Origin: Nocardia beijingensis NBRC 16342
Lineage (GTDB): Bacteria > Actinomycetota > Actinomycetes > Mycobacteriales > Mycobacteriaceae
Length of the DNA stretch: 64,000 nucleotides
NCBI RefSeq assembly: GCF_001612785.1
Contig: NZ_BDBC01000010.1
Location: 248,001 to 312,000, forward strand
Reading direction: 5' to 3'
Every line of letters starts with the position of its first letter. Within the stretch, counting starts at the first letter, position 1. Position numbers and translations under genes: made by a program. Below the pieces are notes generated by a model. The model was not told the origin of the DNA, made no database searches, and saw only the letters and a program-made list of their open reading frames with translations. Below, piece by piece: positions 1 to 9,131 of this stretch.

Positions 1-1
1 C

Positions 2-3000
2 CCCGAGGCGTTCATCTCCATGTGCAAGGGCCGGTTCCTCGCGGTCGACGGCCGGTGCAAGTCCTTCGACGCGGCCGCCGACGGCTACGGCCGCGGCGAG
101 GGCGCTGGCGCCGTGGTGCTGAAGACGCTGGACGCGGCGGTGCGCGACCGCGACCGGATCTACGCGGTGGTGCGCGGCAGCGGCGTCAACCAGGACGGCC
201 GCACGCTGGCCATCCCGGTGCCGAACTCGGCGGCGCAGGAGGCGCTGGCCCGGCGGGTGCACCGGCTGGCGGGCATCGACGCCCGCGACATCCGCTATGT
301 GGAGGCGCACGGCACCGGCACGCCGGTCGGCGACCCGCTCGAATTGGCCGCCCTCGGCGCGGTGTACGGCGCGGTCGACGGCCGCGACGAGCCGCTGCCG
401 GTCGGCTCGGTGAAGAACAACATCGGCCACACCGAGGCCGCCGCAGGCGTCGCCGGTCTCATCAAGGCCGCGCTGACCCTGCACCACGGCATCATCGCGC
501 CGCAATTGCGGCTGGACAACCCGAACCCGGAGATCCGGTTCGACGAACTGCGGGTTCGGATTCCGCTGGAGACCGAACCGCTGCCCAACGACGACGGCCG
601 GGCCGCGGTGGCGGTCAACAGCTTCGGCTACGGCGGCACCAACGCCCACGCGATCCTCACCCGTGCGCCGGAAGCGCCCGCGCAGGCGCCGACGGCCGCG
701 CCGATCACGGTGCTGCCGCTGTCGGCCCGCAACGAGACCGCGTTGCGCACGATGGCCACCCAGGTGCACGACCTGACCGAGACCACCCCCGTGGACGCGG
801 TGACCGGGGCCGCATGGACGCAGCGCGCGCACCATCCGATCCGCGCGGCGTTCGCCTACCGCGACGCCGACGACCTGCGCGCGCAGCTGGCCGATTTCGC
901 GGTGGGCGCGGGCAAGTCGCCCGCCCGCGCGCTCACCGACGGCTCCACCAAGCCGGTGTTCGTGTTCAGCGGCATGGGCCCACAGTGGTGGGGCATGGCC
1001 CGCGGCCTGCTCGAGGCCGGCGGGCACTTCGCCGCCGCCGCGCGATCGATCGACGAGGTCTTCCAGGAGATCGCGGGCTGGTCGATCGTCGCGGAACTGC
1101 TTCGCCCCGAGGCGGAATCGCAGATCACCAGGACCGCGTACGCGCAGCCGGCGAACTTCCTGGTCCAAGCCGCGCTGGTGGCCGAACTCGCCGAGCTCGG
1201 CATCCATCCCGCCGCGGTGGTCGGCCACAGCGTCGGCGAGGTGGCCTCGGCCTACGCCTCCGGCTCGCTGTCGCTGCGCGACGCGCTTTTGGTGAGCTAT
1301 CACCGCGCCCGGTTGCAGGCCACCACCGCGGGCACCGGCGGCATGCTCGCCGTCGGGTTGTCGGAAGAGCAACTGCGCGAGCGCCTCGCGGGCGTGGCGG
1401 GGGTCTGCGTCGCGGCGATCAACAGCCACTCCGCGGCGACGCTGTCCGGCGACCTGGCCGAATTGGACCGCATCCGAGAGGAGCTCACCGCCGAAGGCGT
1501 CTTCGCCAAGGCGCTGCGCGTCGAGGTGCCCTACCACAGCCACCTGATGGACCCCATCCTCGGCGAACTCACCACCGCGCTCGCCGGACTCGCGCCGCGG
1601 GCCGCGCGGGTGCCGATCTGGTCCACCGTCACCGGCGGCGAACTGTCCGGCCCCGACTGGGATGCCGAGTACTGGTGCCGCAACGTGCGCGAGCCGGTGC
1701 GGTTCGGCGCGGCCGTCGACAGCCTGCTCGACGCCGGACATCGGGTCTTCCTCGAGGTGGGACCGCATCCGGTGCTCAGCGGCAACATCAAGGAGGCGTT
1801 CGTGCGCCGCGGCCTGGACGGCGCGGCGATCAGCACACTGTCGCGCACCGCCGACGACCGCGACAATCTGCTGCGCGCGGTGGGCGAGCTGTACCAGGCG
1901 GGTGGGTTGGACACCGCGCACGCGCCCGGCGCGCCGGAGACCCCGGTGGCGCACCTGGACCTGCCCCGCTACCCGTGGCAGCGCCGCACGCTGTGGACCG
2001 AGGATCCCGCGATCGAGGCCGATCGCATCGGCGCCGTCGACGGCTACGTCATGCTCGGCCAGCGCACCGCGGCGTCCGCGCCGGAATGGGAAGTCGAACT
2101 GTCGGTGGCCGCGCTGCCGTGGCTGCCCGATCACGTGGTCGACGGCTCCGTCGTGCTGCCGGGCGCGGCCTATCTGGACGCCGCGCTCAGCGCCGTCGCG
2201 GTGCGGACCGGTCGCGCCACCTTCGGGCTGGAGTCGGTCCAGTTCGTCGCGCCGCTGGTGATCGGCCAGCACGACGTGCCGGTACTGCGTCTCACCGTGG
2301 AGGAGACCACCCACCGGTTCACCCTGCGTTCGCGCGCGGCCACCGCGACCACGTGGACGATCAACGCGCACGGCAGGCTGATCGAGGCGGACGTCGACGC
2401 GCGCACCGTCGACCTCACCCCGGCGGCGGACGCGGTGGAGGTGTCCGCGGCGACGCTCTACGACGGCCTCGCCGCGCACGGCTTGGCCTACGGGCCGAGT
2501 TTCCGGCTGATCACCTCCGCCGCCGTCGGCGCCGACTCGGTGCTGGCCCGGCTCGATCTCACGCCGCTGGCCGGGAGCGCGCCGAGCCTGCCGCACCTGG
2601 CCCACCCGGCGGCGGTCGACGCCGCGTTGCAGTGCTTCGCCGCCTTGTACGCGCAGACCGCGCACGGCGCGAGCGTCGTGGTGCCGTCCTCGGTCGACGG
2701 GGTCCGCTGGACCGGGCCGCTGCCCGAGCAGGCGGTCGTGCTCGTCCGCCGCGTCGACGGCGACCCGCTGTGCGCGGACATCACTGTCGCGTCACCGGAA
2801 GGCACTGTGGCACTGTCCCTTTCGGGGGTTCGGTTCGCCAGCCTTGCGGCCGAGCCCGATCTGCACGACCAGCTCGACGAGCTGTTCTACGAGCCGGTGT
2901 GGGCCATCGTCGACGACACCGCGCCCGCCGACGAACCCGTGGGCGGCGAGGAGTTCCTGCTCGTGGTCAGCCTGGGCAGCACCGTCTCGCAGCGCGCGAA

Positions 3001-5704
3001 GGAGATCGCCAGCGCGCGGGCGTCGGCGGAGATCCTCACCCTGGCGCCGGAAGAGGCCGGCGCCTCGGATCGGGTCCTCGCCGCCTTGCGGGCCGCGCAG
3101 GCGCGGCCCGGCGTCACGCGCGGCCGCCTCGTCGTGGTGTCCGGCGCGGAGCTGGACGCGGTGCCCAACGCCTACGGGCTCGCGCAGGTCGCCAAAGCGG
3201 TCGGCGAGCTGGTGGTCGGCGAGGAGGACGACGAGGCCCCGGCCGCCGAGGTGCGCGCGGTGGTGGTCACCGAGCAGGCGTTCTGCCTGCCGGTCGACGC
3301 CTTCGCCCATCCCGCGCAGGCCGCGCTCACCGGCGCCAGGCGCACGCTGCGCAACGAACAACCCGCGGTGCAGTGGCGGCTGGTCGACACCGAGCCCGCC
3401 ACACGCGCCGCGGACGTCGTCGAGCAGGTGTTCGGCGACGGGCGAGCCGACGAGGTCGCGTTGCGGGCGGGCGCGTGCTGGGCGCTGCACCTGCGCAAGT
3501 CCCTGCGCGATCATCTGGCGATCTGGGACGAGGCCGCGCCGCTGACCGACCCGGAAAGCTCCTTCCGCCTGGAGATTCCGCGTTCGCGGCTGCTGTCGGA
3601 CCTGACCTGGCGCGCGGTCGATCGCGTGCCGCCGGGGCCGGGCGAGGTCGAGATCCGGCTGGACGCGGTCGGCCTCAACTACAAGGACGCGCTCAAAGTG
3701 CTCGGCGTGCTCACCGAAAAGGAGCTTGCGGGCACGTATTTCGGCACCGACCTGGGCATGGACGGTTTCGGCGTGGTCGAGCGGGTCGGCCCGGGTGTGA
3801 CCGAGGTAGCCGTCGGGGACGAGATGTCGGTGTGCGCGAGGGATCTGGTTCGCAGGCACGTCACCCTGCGGCCGGACGAGGGCGCCACGATGCCCCTCGA
3901 CTACCCGGACACCGTGCTCGACCCGTGCCACTCCAGCTCGGTCCTGCCTTTCCTGACCGCCGAATTCGCCTTCGGCGAGCTCGCGCACCTGCGACCGGGT
4001 GAGACGGTGCTGATACACGGCGCCGCGGGCGGCATGGGCATGGCCGCGGTCCAGGTCGCGGTGCGCCTCGGCGCGCGGGTGATCGCGACGGCGGGCTCGG
4101 ACGAACGCCGCGCGGTGGCCGCGGCGGCGGGGGCGCACGAGGTGGTCAACTCGCGCTCGATCAGCTTCGTCGACGACGTGCTCGACCTGACCGATGGACG
4201 CGGCGTCGACGTGGTCTACAACTCCTCCCCCGGCGAGATCCTCCAGCAGAACCTGCGGGCGGCCGCCGAATTCGGGCGGATCATCGAGATCGGCAAGGCC
4301 GACATCTACGGCGGCGGCGCGATCGACCTGCGCCCGTTCGACCGGAACCTGTCGTTCTTCGCCGTCGACATGGACCGCGCCTTGGCCGTGCGGCCCGAAC
4401 TGGTCCGCCGTGCGGCACGCCGCGCGATGGACGCCCTGAACGACGGCACCTACGACTACCTGCCCTACACCGCGTTCCCCCTCACCGCGACCACCGAGGC
4501 GTTCGAAACCGTGGTGCGGTCCAAGCAGATCGGCCGGGTGGTGCTCGATCTGCGCGACCCGGAACCGACCGTGCTGGTCAAGCGGCCGAGTCTGCCGATC
4601 GACCCCGCGGCCAGCTACCTGGTGACCGGCGGCTTCGGCGCGTTCGGTCTGGCGACCGCGCGCTGGCTGGTGCGGGTGGGCGCGCGGCGGCTGGTGCTGG
4701 CCGGACGCAGCGGCGCCACCAACGACGCGGCACGCGCCGCGGTCGCCGAGCTCACCGCCACGGGTGCGGAGGTCGTCGAGGAGCGCCTCGACATGGCCGA
4801 CTACGACGCCGTCGCCGCGCTGATCGAGCGCATCCAGGGCAGCGGGCATCCGCTGCGCGGGGTGTTCCACGCGGCCGGTGTGGTGAACAACCTCGAGGTC
4901 CCGCAGATCACCGCCGAGTCACTGGCGGAGATCTTCGGGCCGAAGGTCGCGGGCGCGGTCAACCTGGACACCGCCGTCACCGCGGCAGGCATCGACCTGG
5001 ACATGTTCGTGCTGTTCTCCTCGGCGAGCAGCATCGTCGGCATCTCGCCCCAATTCGGTTACGCGGCGGCGAATTCCGTGCTGGACATGATCGCGGCGGC
5101 CCGCCGGGCCCGCGGCGCCGCCGCACTCGCGGTGAACTGGGGCTTCATGAGCGGCGGCGGTGGCATGGCCGATTACGAGGCGGTCAGCCGATACGCGGAG
5201 ATGACCGGCTACCGCTCGGTGGACATGGACGTGGCCACCGATCTGCTCGGCGAGTGCCTGCGGCTGAACCTGCCGCAGATCGTGCTGTTCGACGTGGACT
5301 GGAGCCAGTGGGCGCTGGCGCATCGCCCGTCCACCCGCACGCCGCGTTTCGCCGACCAGGTGGCGGCCGCCGGCGGCGGCGCGGCGGGCGCGGGCGCGCT
5401 GCGGGCGGAGATCCTCCAGCTGGGCGTGGAGCAGCGCGGCGAGGTGGTGGCCTACCTGCTCGCCGAGCAGCTGGCCGCGGTGCTCGGCGTCGACGCGGAG
5501 ACGATCGACCTGAACACCCCGCTGCCCGAACTCGGCATGGATTCGCTGATGGGCATGGAGTTCGGCGCGCGCGTGGTGCAGGTGCTCGGCACCCAGCTGT
5601 CGGTGCTCGCCGTGATCGGACTGACGTTGCGCGGGCTCGGCGCGCGGATTGCCGAGCAGATTGCCCAGGAAGAAGAGCGCGCGGCGAGGAGCGAGGACGA
5701 ATGA
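2..5704 (+). CDS. Reducing type I polyketide synthase, 3' part (KS-AT-DH-ER-KR-ACP)
   Basis: The reading frame is open from base 2 and runs in from upstream, so the N-terminus is missing; 1900 residues are visible. Domains in order: the end of a ketosynthase with EAHGTGTPVGDP and NIGHTEAAAG (the active-site Cys lies upstream); acyltransferase from about 316 with GHSVGE near 408; dehydratase with HVVDGSVVLP near 711; enoylreductase with LNYKDALKV near 1224 and HGAAGGMGM near 1339; ketoreductase with TGGFGAFG near 1540 and FGYAAAN; and a carrier protein with Ser in GMDSLMG near 1848. All reductive domains look intact, so each round could give a saturated chain. There is no thioesterase. The next gene, an AOS overlapping by 4 nt, is the likely chain-release enzyme. 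The AT specificity box reads VPYH, neither HAFH nor YASH, so the extender unit is not assigned. Iterative use is inference. Confidence 0.95.
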   Translation, partial: PEAFISMCKGRFLAVDGRCKSFDAAADGYGRGEGAGAVVLKTLDAAVRDRDRIYAVVRGSGVNQDGRTLAIPVPNSAAQEALARRVHRLAGIDARDIRYVEAHGTGTPVGDPLELAALGAVYGAVDGRDEPLPVGSVKNNIGHTEAAAGVAGLIKAALTLHHGIIAPQLRLDNPNPEIRFDELRVRIPLETEPLPNDDGRAAVAVNSFGYGGTNAHAILTRAPEAPAQAPTAAPITVLPLSARNETALRTMATQVHDLTETTPVDAVTGAAWTQRAHHPIRAAFAYRDADDLRAQLADFAVGAGKSPARALTDGSTKPVFVFSGMGPQWWGMARGLLEAGGHFAAAARSIDEVFQEIAGWSIVAELLRPEAESQITRTAYAQPANFLVQAALVAELAELGIHPAAVVGHSVGEVASAYASGSLSLRDALLVSYHRARLQATTAGTGGMLAVGLSEEQLRERLAGVAGVCVAAINSHSAATLSGDLAELDRIREELTAEGVFAKALRVEVPYHSHLMDPILGELTTALAGLAPRAARVPIWSTVTGGELSGPDWDAEYWCRNVREPVRFGAAVDSLLDAGHRVFLEVGPHPVLSGNIKEAFVRRGLDGAAISTLSRTADDRDNLLRAVGELYQAGGLDTAHAPGAPETPVAHLDLPRYPWQRRTLWTEDPAIEADRIGAVDGYVMLGQRTAASAPEWEVELSVAALPWLPDHVVDGSVVLPGAAYLDAALSAVAVRTGRATFGLESVQFVAPLVIGQHDVPVLRLTVEETTHRFTLRSRAATATTWTINAHGRLIEADVDARTVDLTPAADAVEVSAATLYDGLAAHGLAYGPSFRLITSAAVGADSVLARLDLTPLAGSAPSLPHLAHPAAVDAALQCFAALYAQTAHGASVVVPSSVDGVRWTGPLPEQAVVLVRRVDGDPLCADITVASPEGTVALSLSGVRFASLAAEPDLHDQLDELFYEPVWAIVDDTAPADEPVGGEEFLLVVSLGSTVSQRAKEIASARASAEILTLAPEEAGASDRVLAALRAAQARPGVTRGRLVVVSGAELDAVPNAYGLAQVAKAVGELVVGEEDDEAPAAEVRAVVVTEQAFCLPVDAFAHPAQAALTGARRTLRNEQPAVQWRLVDTEPATRAADVVEQVFGDGRADEVALRAGACWALHLRKSLRDHLAIWDEAAPLTDPESSFRLEIPRSRLLSDLTWRAVDRVPPGPGEVEIRLDAVGLNYKDALKVLGVLTEKELAGTYFGTDLGMDGFGVVERVGPGVTEVAVGDEMSVCARDLVRRHVTLRPDEGATMPLDYPDTVLDPCHSSSVLPFLTAEFAFGELAHLRPGETVLIHGAAGGMGMAAVQVAVRLGARVIATAGSDERRAVAAAAGAHEVVNSRSISFVDDVLDLTDGRGVDVVYNSSPGEILQQNLRAAAEFGRIIEIGKADIYGGGAIDLRPFDRNLSFFAVDMDRALAVRPELVRRAARRAMDALNDGTYDYLPYTAFPLTATTEAFETVVRSKQIGRVVLDLRDPEPTVLVKRPSLPIDPAASYLVTGGFGAFGLATARWLVRVGARRLVLAGRSGATNDAARAAVAELTATGAEVVEERLDMADYDAVAALIERIQGSGHPLRGVFHAAGVVNNLEVPQITAESLAEIFGPKVAGAVNLDTAVTAAGIDLDMFVLFSSASSIVGISPQFGYAAANSVLDMIAAARRARGAAALAVNWGFMSGGGGMADYEAVSRYAEMTGYRSVDMDVATDLLGECLRLNLPQIVLFDVDWSQWALAHRPSTRTPRFADQVAAAGGGAAGAGALRAEILQLGVEQRGEVVAYLLAEQLAAVLGVDAETIDLNTPLPELGMDSLMGMEFGARVVQVLGTQLSVLAVIGLTLRGLGARIAEQIAQEEERAARSEDE

Positions 5705-7122
5705 GCGGCAACAACAGGGAACTGGCCCGCGCACTGCTGGCCAGGCACGCAGGCGGCGAGCACACCGCCCCGGCGAACGGCAACGGCGCGCGAGCCGCGA
5801 ACGGCTCCACCGCCCCGGCCGCGGCTACCGGTAACGGCGGCGCGGCGCGCGGGGTCGCGCACACGTCGTTCCGTGACCACCCCGGCGTGCTCGAGGCCGC
5901 GCAGCGGTTCGGGCGGTTCGACGCCTGGGTCAACGAGGTCGGGCTGGTCAACCCGTACTACCTGCCGCACGAGGGCATCAGCGGCGCGGTGACCAGGATG
6001 GCCGACCGGGACGTGGTGAACTTCAGCAGCTTCGGCTACCTGGACCTGGCCGCCGACCCGCGGGTGCGGCAGGCCGCCAAGGACGCGATCGATCGGTACG
6101 GCACCTCCGCCGCCGCGGTCCGGATCGTGGCCGGCGAGTTGCCGATCTATCGCGAACTGGAAGCCGAGATCGCGGGCATCTACGACACCGAGGCCGCGCT
6201 GGTGACTGCGAGTGGCTACCTCACCAACGCCGCCGCGGTCGGATTCCTGCTCGGCAAGCGCGATCTCGCGGTCTGCGACGCGCTCATCCACCACAGCGTG
6301 GTGTCCGGCACCGAGTGGTCGCGCTGCAAGCGAGTCTCCTTCCGGCACAACGATCCCGAGTCGCTCGAGACGATCCTCAAGATGTCGCGGCGCAGTTTCG
6401 ACCGGGCCATGGTGATCATCGAGGGTCTCTACAGCATGGACGGCGACGTGGTGCGCCTGCCCGAGATCATCGAGGTGGCCAGGCGCTACGACTGCTCGAT
6501 CATGATCGACGAGGCGCATTCCTTCGGCACCCTCGGCGCCACCGGGCACGGCGTGCGCGAGCTGTTCGACCTGCCCGGCGACGCCGTCGACGTCTGGATG
6601 GGCACGCTGTCCAAGGCGCTCGGCAGCGTCGGCGGCTATCTCGCGGGCAACCGGGAACTGGTCGACGGATTCAAATACGTCGCGGGCGGTCTGAGCATGT
6701 ACACCGCCGCGCCCGCGCCGTCGGCCATCGGCGCCGCGCTGGCCGGGCTCGAAGTGCTCCGCGACGAGCCGGAACGCGTGACGCGGCTGCGGCACAACAG
6801 CGAGTACTTCCACCGCCGCGCCAAGGAGTACGGCTTCGACATCGGCACGTCGGAGGGCTCGCCGATCATCCCGGTCATGACCGGCGCCGACGAACCGGCC
6901 GTGCTGGCGGCGCTGGCCATGCTGCAACGCGACTTCAGCGTCAACGCCATCACCCACCCGGTCGTCCCGGCCGGAGAGGCCAGGCTGCGCTTCTTCATCA
7001 ACTGCAGGCACACCGAGCAGCAAATGGACCAGGCGCTGGCCACGCTGCGCGAGGTGCTCGACGGACTCGCGGACACCGCGGGACAGCAATTCACACTCGC
7101 CCATGAGGAGCAGCACTCGTGA
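5701..7122 (+). CDS. Alpha-oxoamine synthase (AOS), PKS-linked PLP enzyme
   Basis: A 473-residue fold-type I PLP enzyme of the BioF/KBL/serine palmitoyltransferase family. These enzymes condense an amino acid with an acyl thioester, lose CO2 and give an alpha-aminoketone. Visible are SSFGYLDLA, ASGYLTNAA, EGLYSMDGD, DEAHSFG and the PLP lysine K305 in TLSKALGSVGGY. The first 55 or so residues are a low-complexity Ala/Asn/Gly linker absent from plain BioF. Its ATG overlaps the PKS stop (ATGA), so the two are translationally coupled. No biotin genes are nearby, and a KDSR-like reductase closes the operon. I infer off-loading of the polyketide chain as a long-chain aminoketone. The amino acid substrate cannot be read from sequence. 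Confidence 0.9.
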   Translation: MSGNNRELARALLARHAGGEHTAPANGNGARAANGSTAPAAATGNGGAARGVAHTSFRDHPGVLEAAQRFGRFDAWVNEVGLVNPYYLPHEGISGAVTRMADRDVVNFSSFGYLDLAADPRVRQAAKDAIDRYGTSAAAVRIVAGELPIYRELEAEIAGIYDTEAALVTASGYLTNAAAVGFLLGKRDLAVCDALIHHSVVSGTEWSRCKRVSFRHNDPESLETILKMSRRSFDRAMVIIEGLYSMDGDVVRLPEIIEVARRYDCSIMIDEAHSFGTLGATGHGVRELFDLPGDAVDVWMGTLSKALGSVGGYLAGNRELVDGFKYVAGGLSMYTAAPAPSAIGAALAGLEVLRDEPERVTRLRHNSEYFHRRAKEYGFDIGTSEGSPIIPVMTGADEPAVLAALAMLQRDFSVNAITHPVVPAGEARLRFFINCRHTEQQMDQALATLREVLDGLADTAGQQFTLAHEEQHS

Positions 7123-9131
7123 AAATTCCCCTCAATCGATCCCTCCTGCGAAAAGCGGTGGTGCCAGGGGTGGCGCTGCTGCTGATGGGCTCGCTGTTCA
7201 TTCCCGCGCGGTCGGCGCTGCTGCCGACCTACGACGAGGCGGGCGGACCCATCGCGAGCAAGTTCGACTTCACCGCGATGCCGATCGCGCTGCCCAAGGG
7301 CCTGCCGACCGACCGCAAGATCCGCGAGCTGCGCGAGCCGTACAAGCACCTGTCGGCCTGGATCTCCTCGGTCGGCGCCGCCATCGCGATGAACGACTTC
7401 GACGGCAACCGGCTCGCCGACGACCTGTGCGTGGTCGACCCGCGCTCGGACACCGCCTTCATCACCCCGACGCCGGACAGCAACACCGCCCGGTACGAGC
7501 CGTTCGTGCTCGATCCGAAGCCGCTGCCTGCCGACTCCTCCACGGTGCCGTCCGGCTGCATCCCCGGTGACTTCAACGGTGACGGCCGCATGGACGCGCT
7601 GGTGTCGTACTACGGCCGCACCCCGATCCTGTACCTGCAGCGCGCCAACGCGACCCGCCTGGACGCCAAGGCGTTCCGCCCGATCGACCTGGTGCCGTCT
7701 CCGAACACCGCGGACGGGCACTACGAGGGCCAGCGCTGGATCACCGCCGCGGTCTCGGTCTCGGATTTCGACGGCGACGGCAAGCCCGACATCTACCTGG
7801 GCCAGTACTTCAACGACATGGACGTGCTCTCCAAGGACGGCCAGCTCGCGCTGTGGATGACCGACTCGCTGTCCAACGCGCGCAACGGCGGCAAGGACCG
7901 CATCTTCACCCTGGCCTCCGCCAAGTCGGGTGACGAGCCGACCGCCGAGTACCGCGAGGTGGCCAACCCGTTCCCGATCGGCATGGACACCGGATGGGCG
8001 CTGGCCGCCGCGGCGGCCGACCTCAACGGCGACCAGCTTCCCGAGTTGTACGTCGCCAACGACTTCGGGCGCGACCGCCTGTTCGTCAACAAGTCGACGC
8101 CGGGCCAGATCCGCTTCGGCTTCGCCGAGGGCGAGCGCGGCATCACCGAGCCGAAGTCGTATGTGCTGGGCCATGATTCGGACAAGGGCATGGCCGCCGA
8201 CTTCGGCGACCTGAACGGCGACGGCATGCCTGACCTGTTCGTCAGCAATATCGCGGTGCGCTTCGCGCTGATGGAAGGCCACTTCGCCTTCTACAACACG
8301 GCCAAGGACACCGCCGACGCGGCACGTCAGCTGGCCGAGGGCGTGGCTCCGTTCAAGAACCGCGCGACCGACGTCGGCCTGGCCTGGGAGACCTGGGGCT
8401 GGGACGCCAAGATCGACGACTTCGACAACGACGGTCGCAACGAGCTGATCCAGGCCACGGGCATGATCAAGGGCGAGACCAACCGGTGGCCGCAGATCCA
8501 GGAACTCGGCACCATGAACGACGACCTGACCAAGTACCCGTGGTCCTGGCCGATCATCGGCAAGGACGCCGACATCGCGGGCAGCAACCCGGTCGGTTTC
8601 TTCAGCCGCGGTGACGACGGCAAGTTCGCCAACCTCACCCACGCGCTGGGCATGGACACCCCGGTGCCGTCGCGCGGCATCGCGGTCGGCGATACCTCGG
8701 GCAACGGCGCGCTCAGCTTCGCCGTCGCCCGGCAGTGGGGCGATCCGACCTTCTACCACAACAACAAGGCCAAGGGCGGCCAGTTCCTCGGCCTGAAGCT
8801 GTTCCGGCAGGCCTGGGACGGCACCGCGACCACCAACACCATCGCCGGTCTTCCTACCCAGGGCGTGCCCGCGGTGGACGCCCAGGTCGAGGTCCGCACG
8901 GCGGACGGCAGGCTGCTCACCAGCCACCTCGACGGCGGCAGCGGGCACACGGGCAAGCGGGCCACCGAGGTGCACATCGGGCTCGGCGAGGTCGATCCGG
9001 CCGCCCCGTTGAACGTCACGCTCCGCTGGCGGGAAACCAACGGCACCCCGCACGAACAGTCCCTCCAGCTCGCGCCGGGCTGGCACACCGTGAACCTCGC
9101 CTCGGACGCGCAGGAGGTCAAGCAGCGATGA
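7119..9131 (+). CDS. UnbV-type FG-GAP/ASPIC repeat protein, exported
   Basis: 670 residues from a GTG start that overlaps the AOS stop, with GAGGAG 8 nt upstream. A basic N-terminus and hydrophobic stretch (about 13-33) form a signal peptide or anchor. Calcium-loop-like repeats follow: DFNGDGRMD near 151, DFDGDGKPD near 216, DLNGDQLPE near 301, DLNGDGMPD near 364 and DFDNDGRNE near 434, as in FG-GAP/VCBS propellers. The C-terminal ~80 residues (VDAQVEVRT, then HTGKRATEVHIGLGE) match the ASPIC/UnbV domain. UnbV is one of three conserved proteins of unclear role in the enediyne cassette. Its neighbours here are UnbU- and UnbL-like. Activity is unknown; action outside the membrane is inferred. 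Confidence 0.87.
   Translation: MKIPLNRSLLRKAVVPGVALLLMGSLFIPARSALLPTYDEAGGPIASKFDFTAMPIALPKGLPTDRKIRELREPYKHLSAWISSVGAAIAMNDFDGNRLADDLCVVDPRSDTAFITPTPDSNTARYEPFVLDPKPLPADSSTVPSGCIPGDFNGDGRMDALVSYYGRTPILYLQRANATRLDAKAFRPIDLVPSPNTADGHYEGQRWITAAVSVSDFDGDGKPDIYLGQYFNDMDVLSKDGQLALWMTDSLSNARNGGKDRIFTLASAKSGDEPTAEYREVANPFPIGMDTGWALAAAAADLNGDQLPELYVANDFGRDRLFVNKSTPGQIRFGFAEGERGITEPKSYVLGHDSDKGMAADFGDLNGDGMPDLFVSNIAVRFALMEGHFAFYNTAKDTADAARQLAEGVAPFKNRATDVGLAWETWGWDAKIDDFDNDGRNELIQATGMIKGETNRWPQIQELGTMNDDLTKYPWSWPIIGKDADIAGSNPVGFFSRGDDGKFANLTHALGMDTPVPSRGIAVGDTSGNGALSFAVARQWGDPTFYHNNKAKGGQFLGLKLFRQAWDGTATTNTIAGLPTQGVPAVDAQVEVRTADGRLLTSHLDGGSGHTGKRATEVHIGLGEVDPAAPLNVTLRWRETNGTPHEQSLQLAPGWHTVNLASDAQEVKQR

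Noticed and set aside
5701..7122. Housekeeping biotin synthesis BioF
   Set aside because: No bioA, bioB or bioD nearby, coupled to a PKS, and an extra N-terminal linker.
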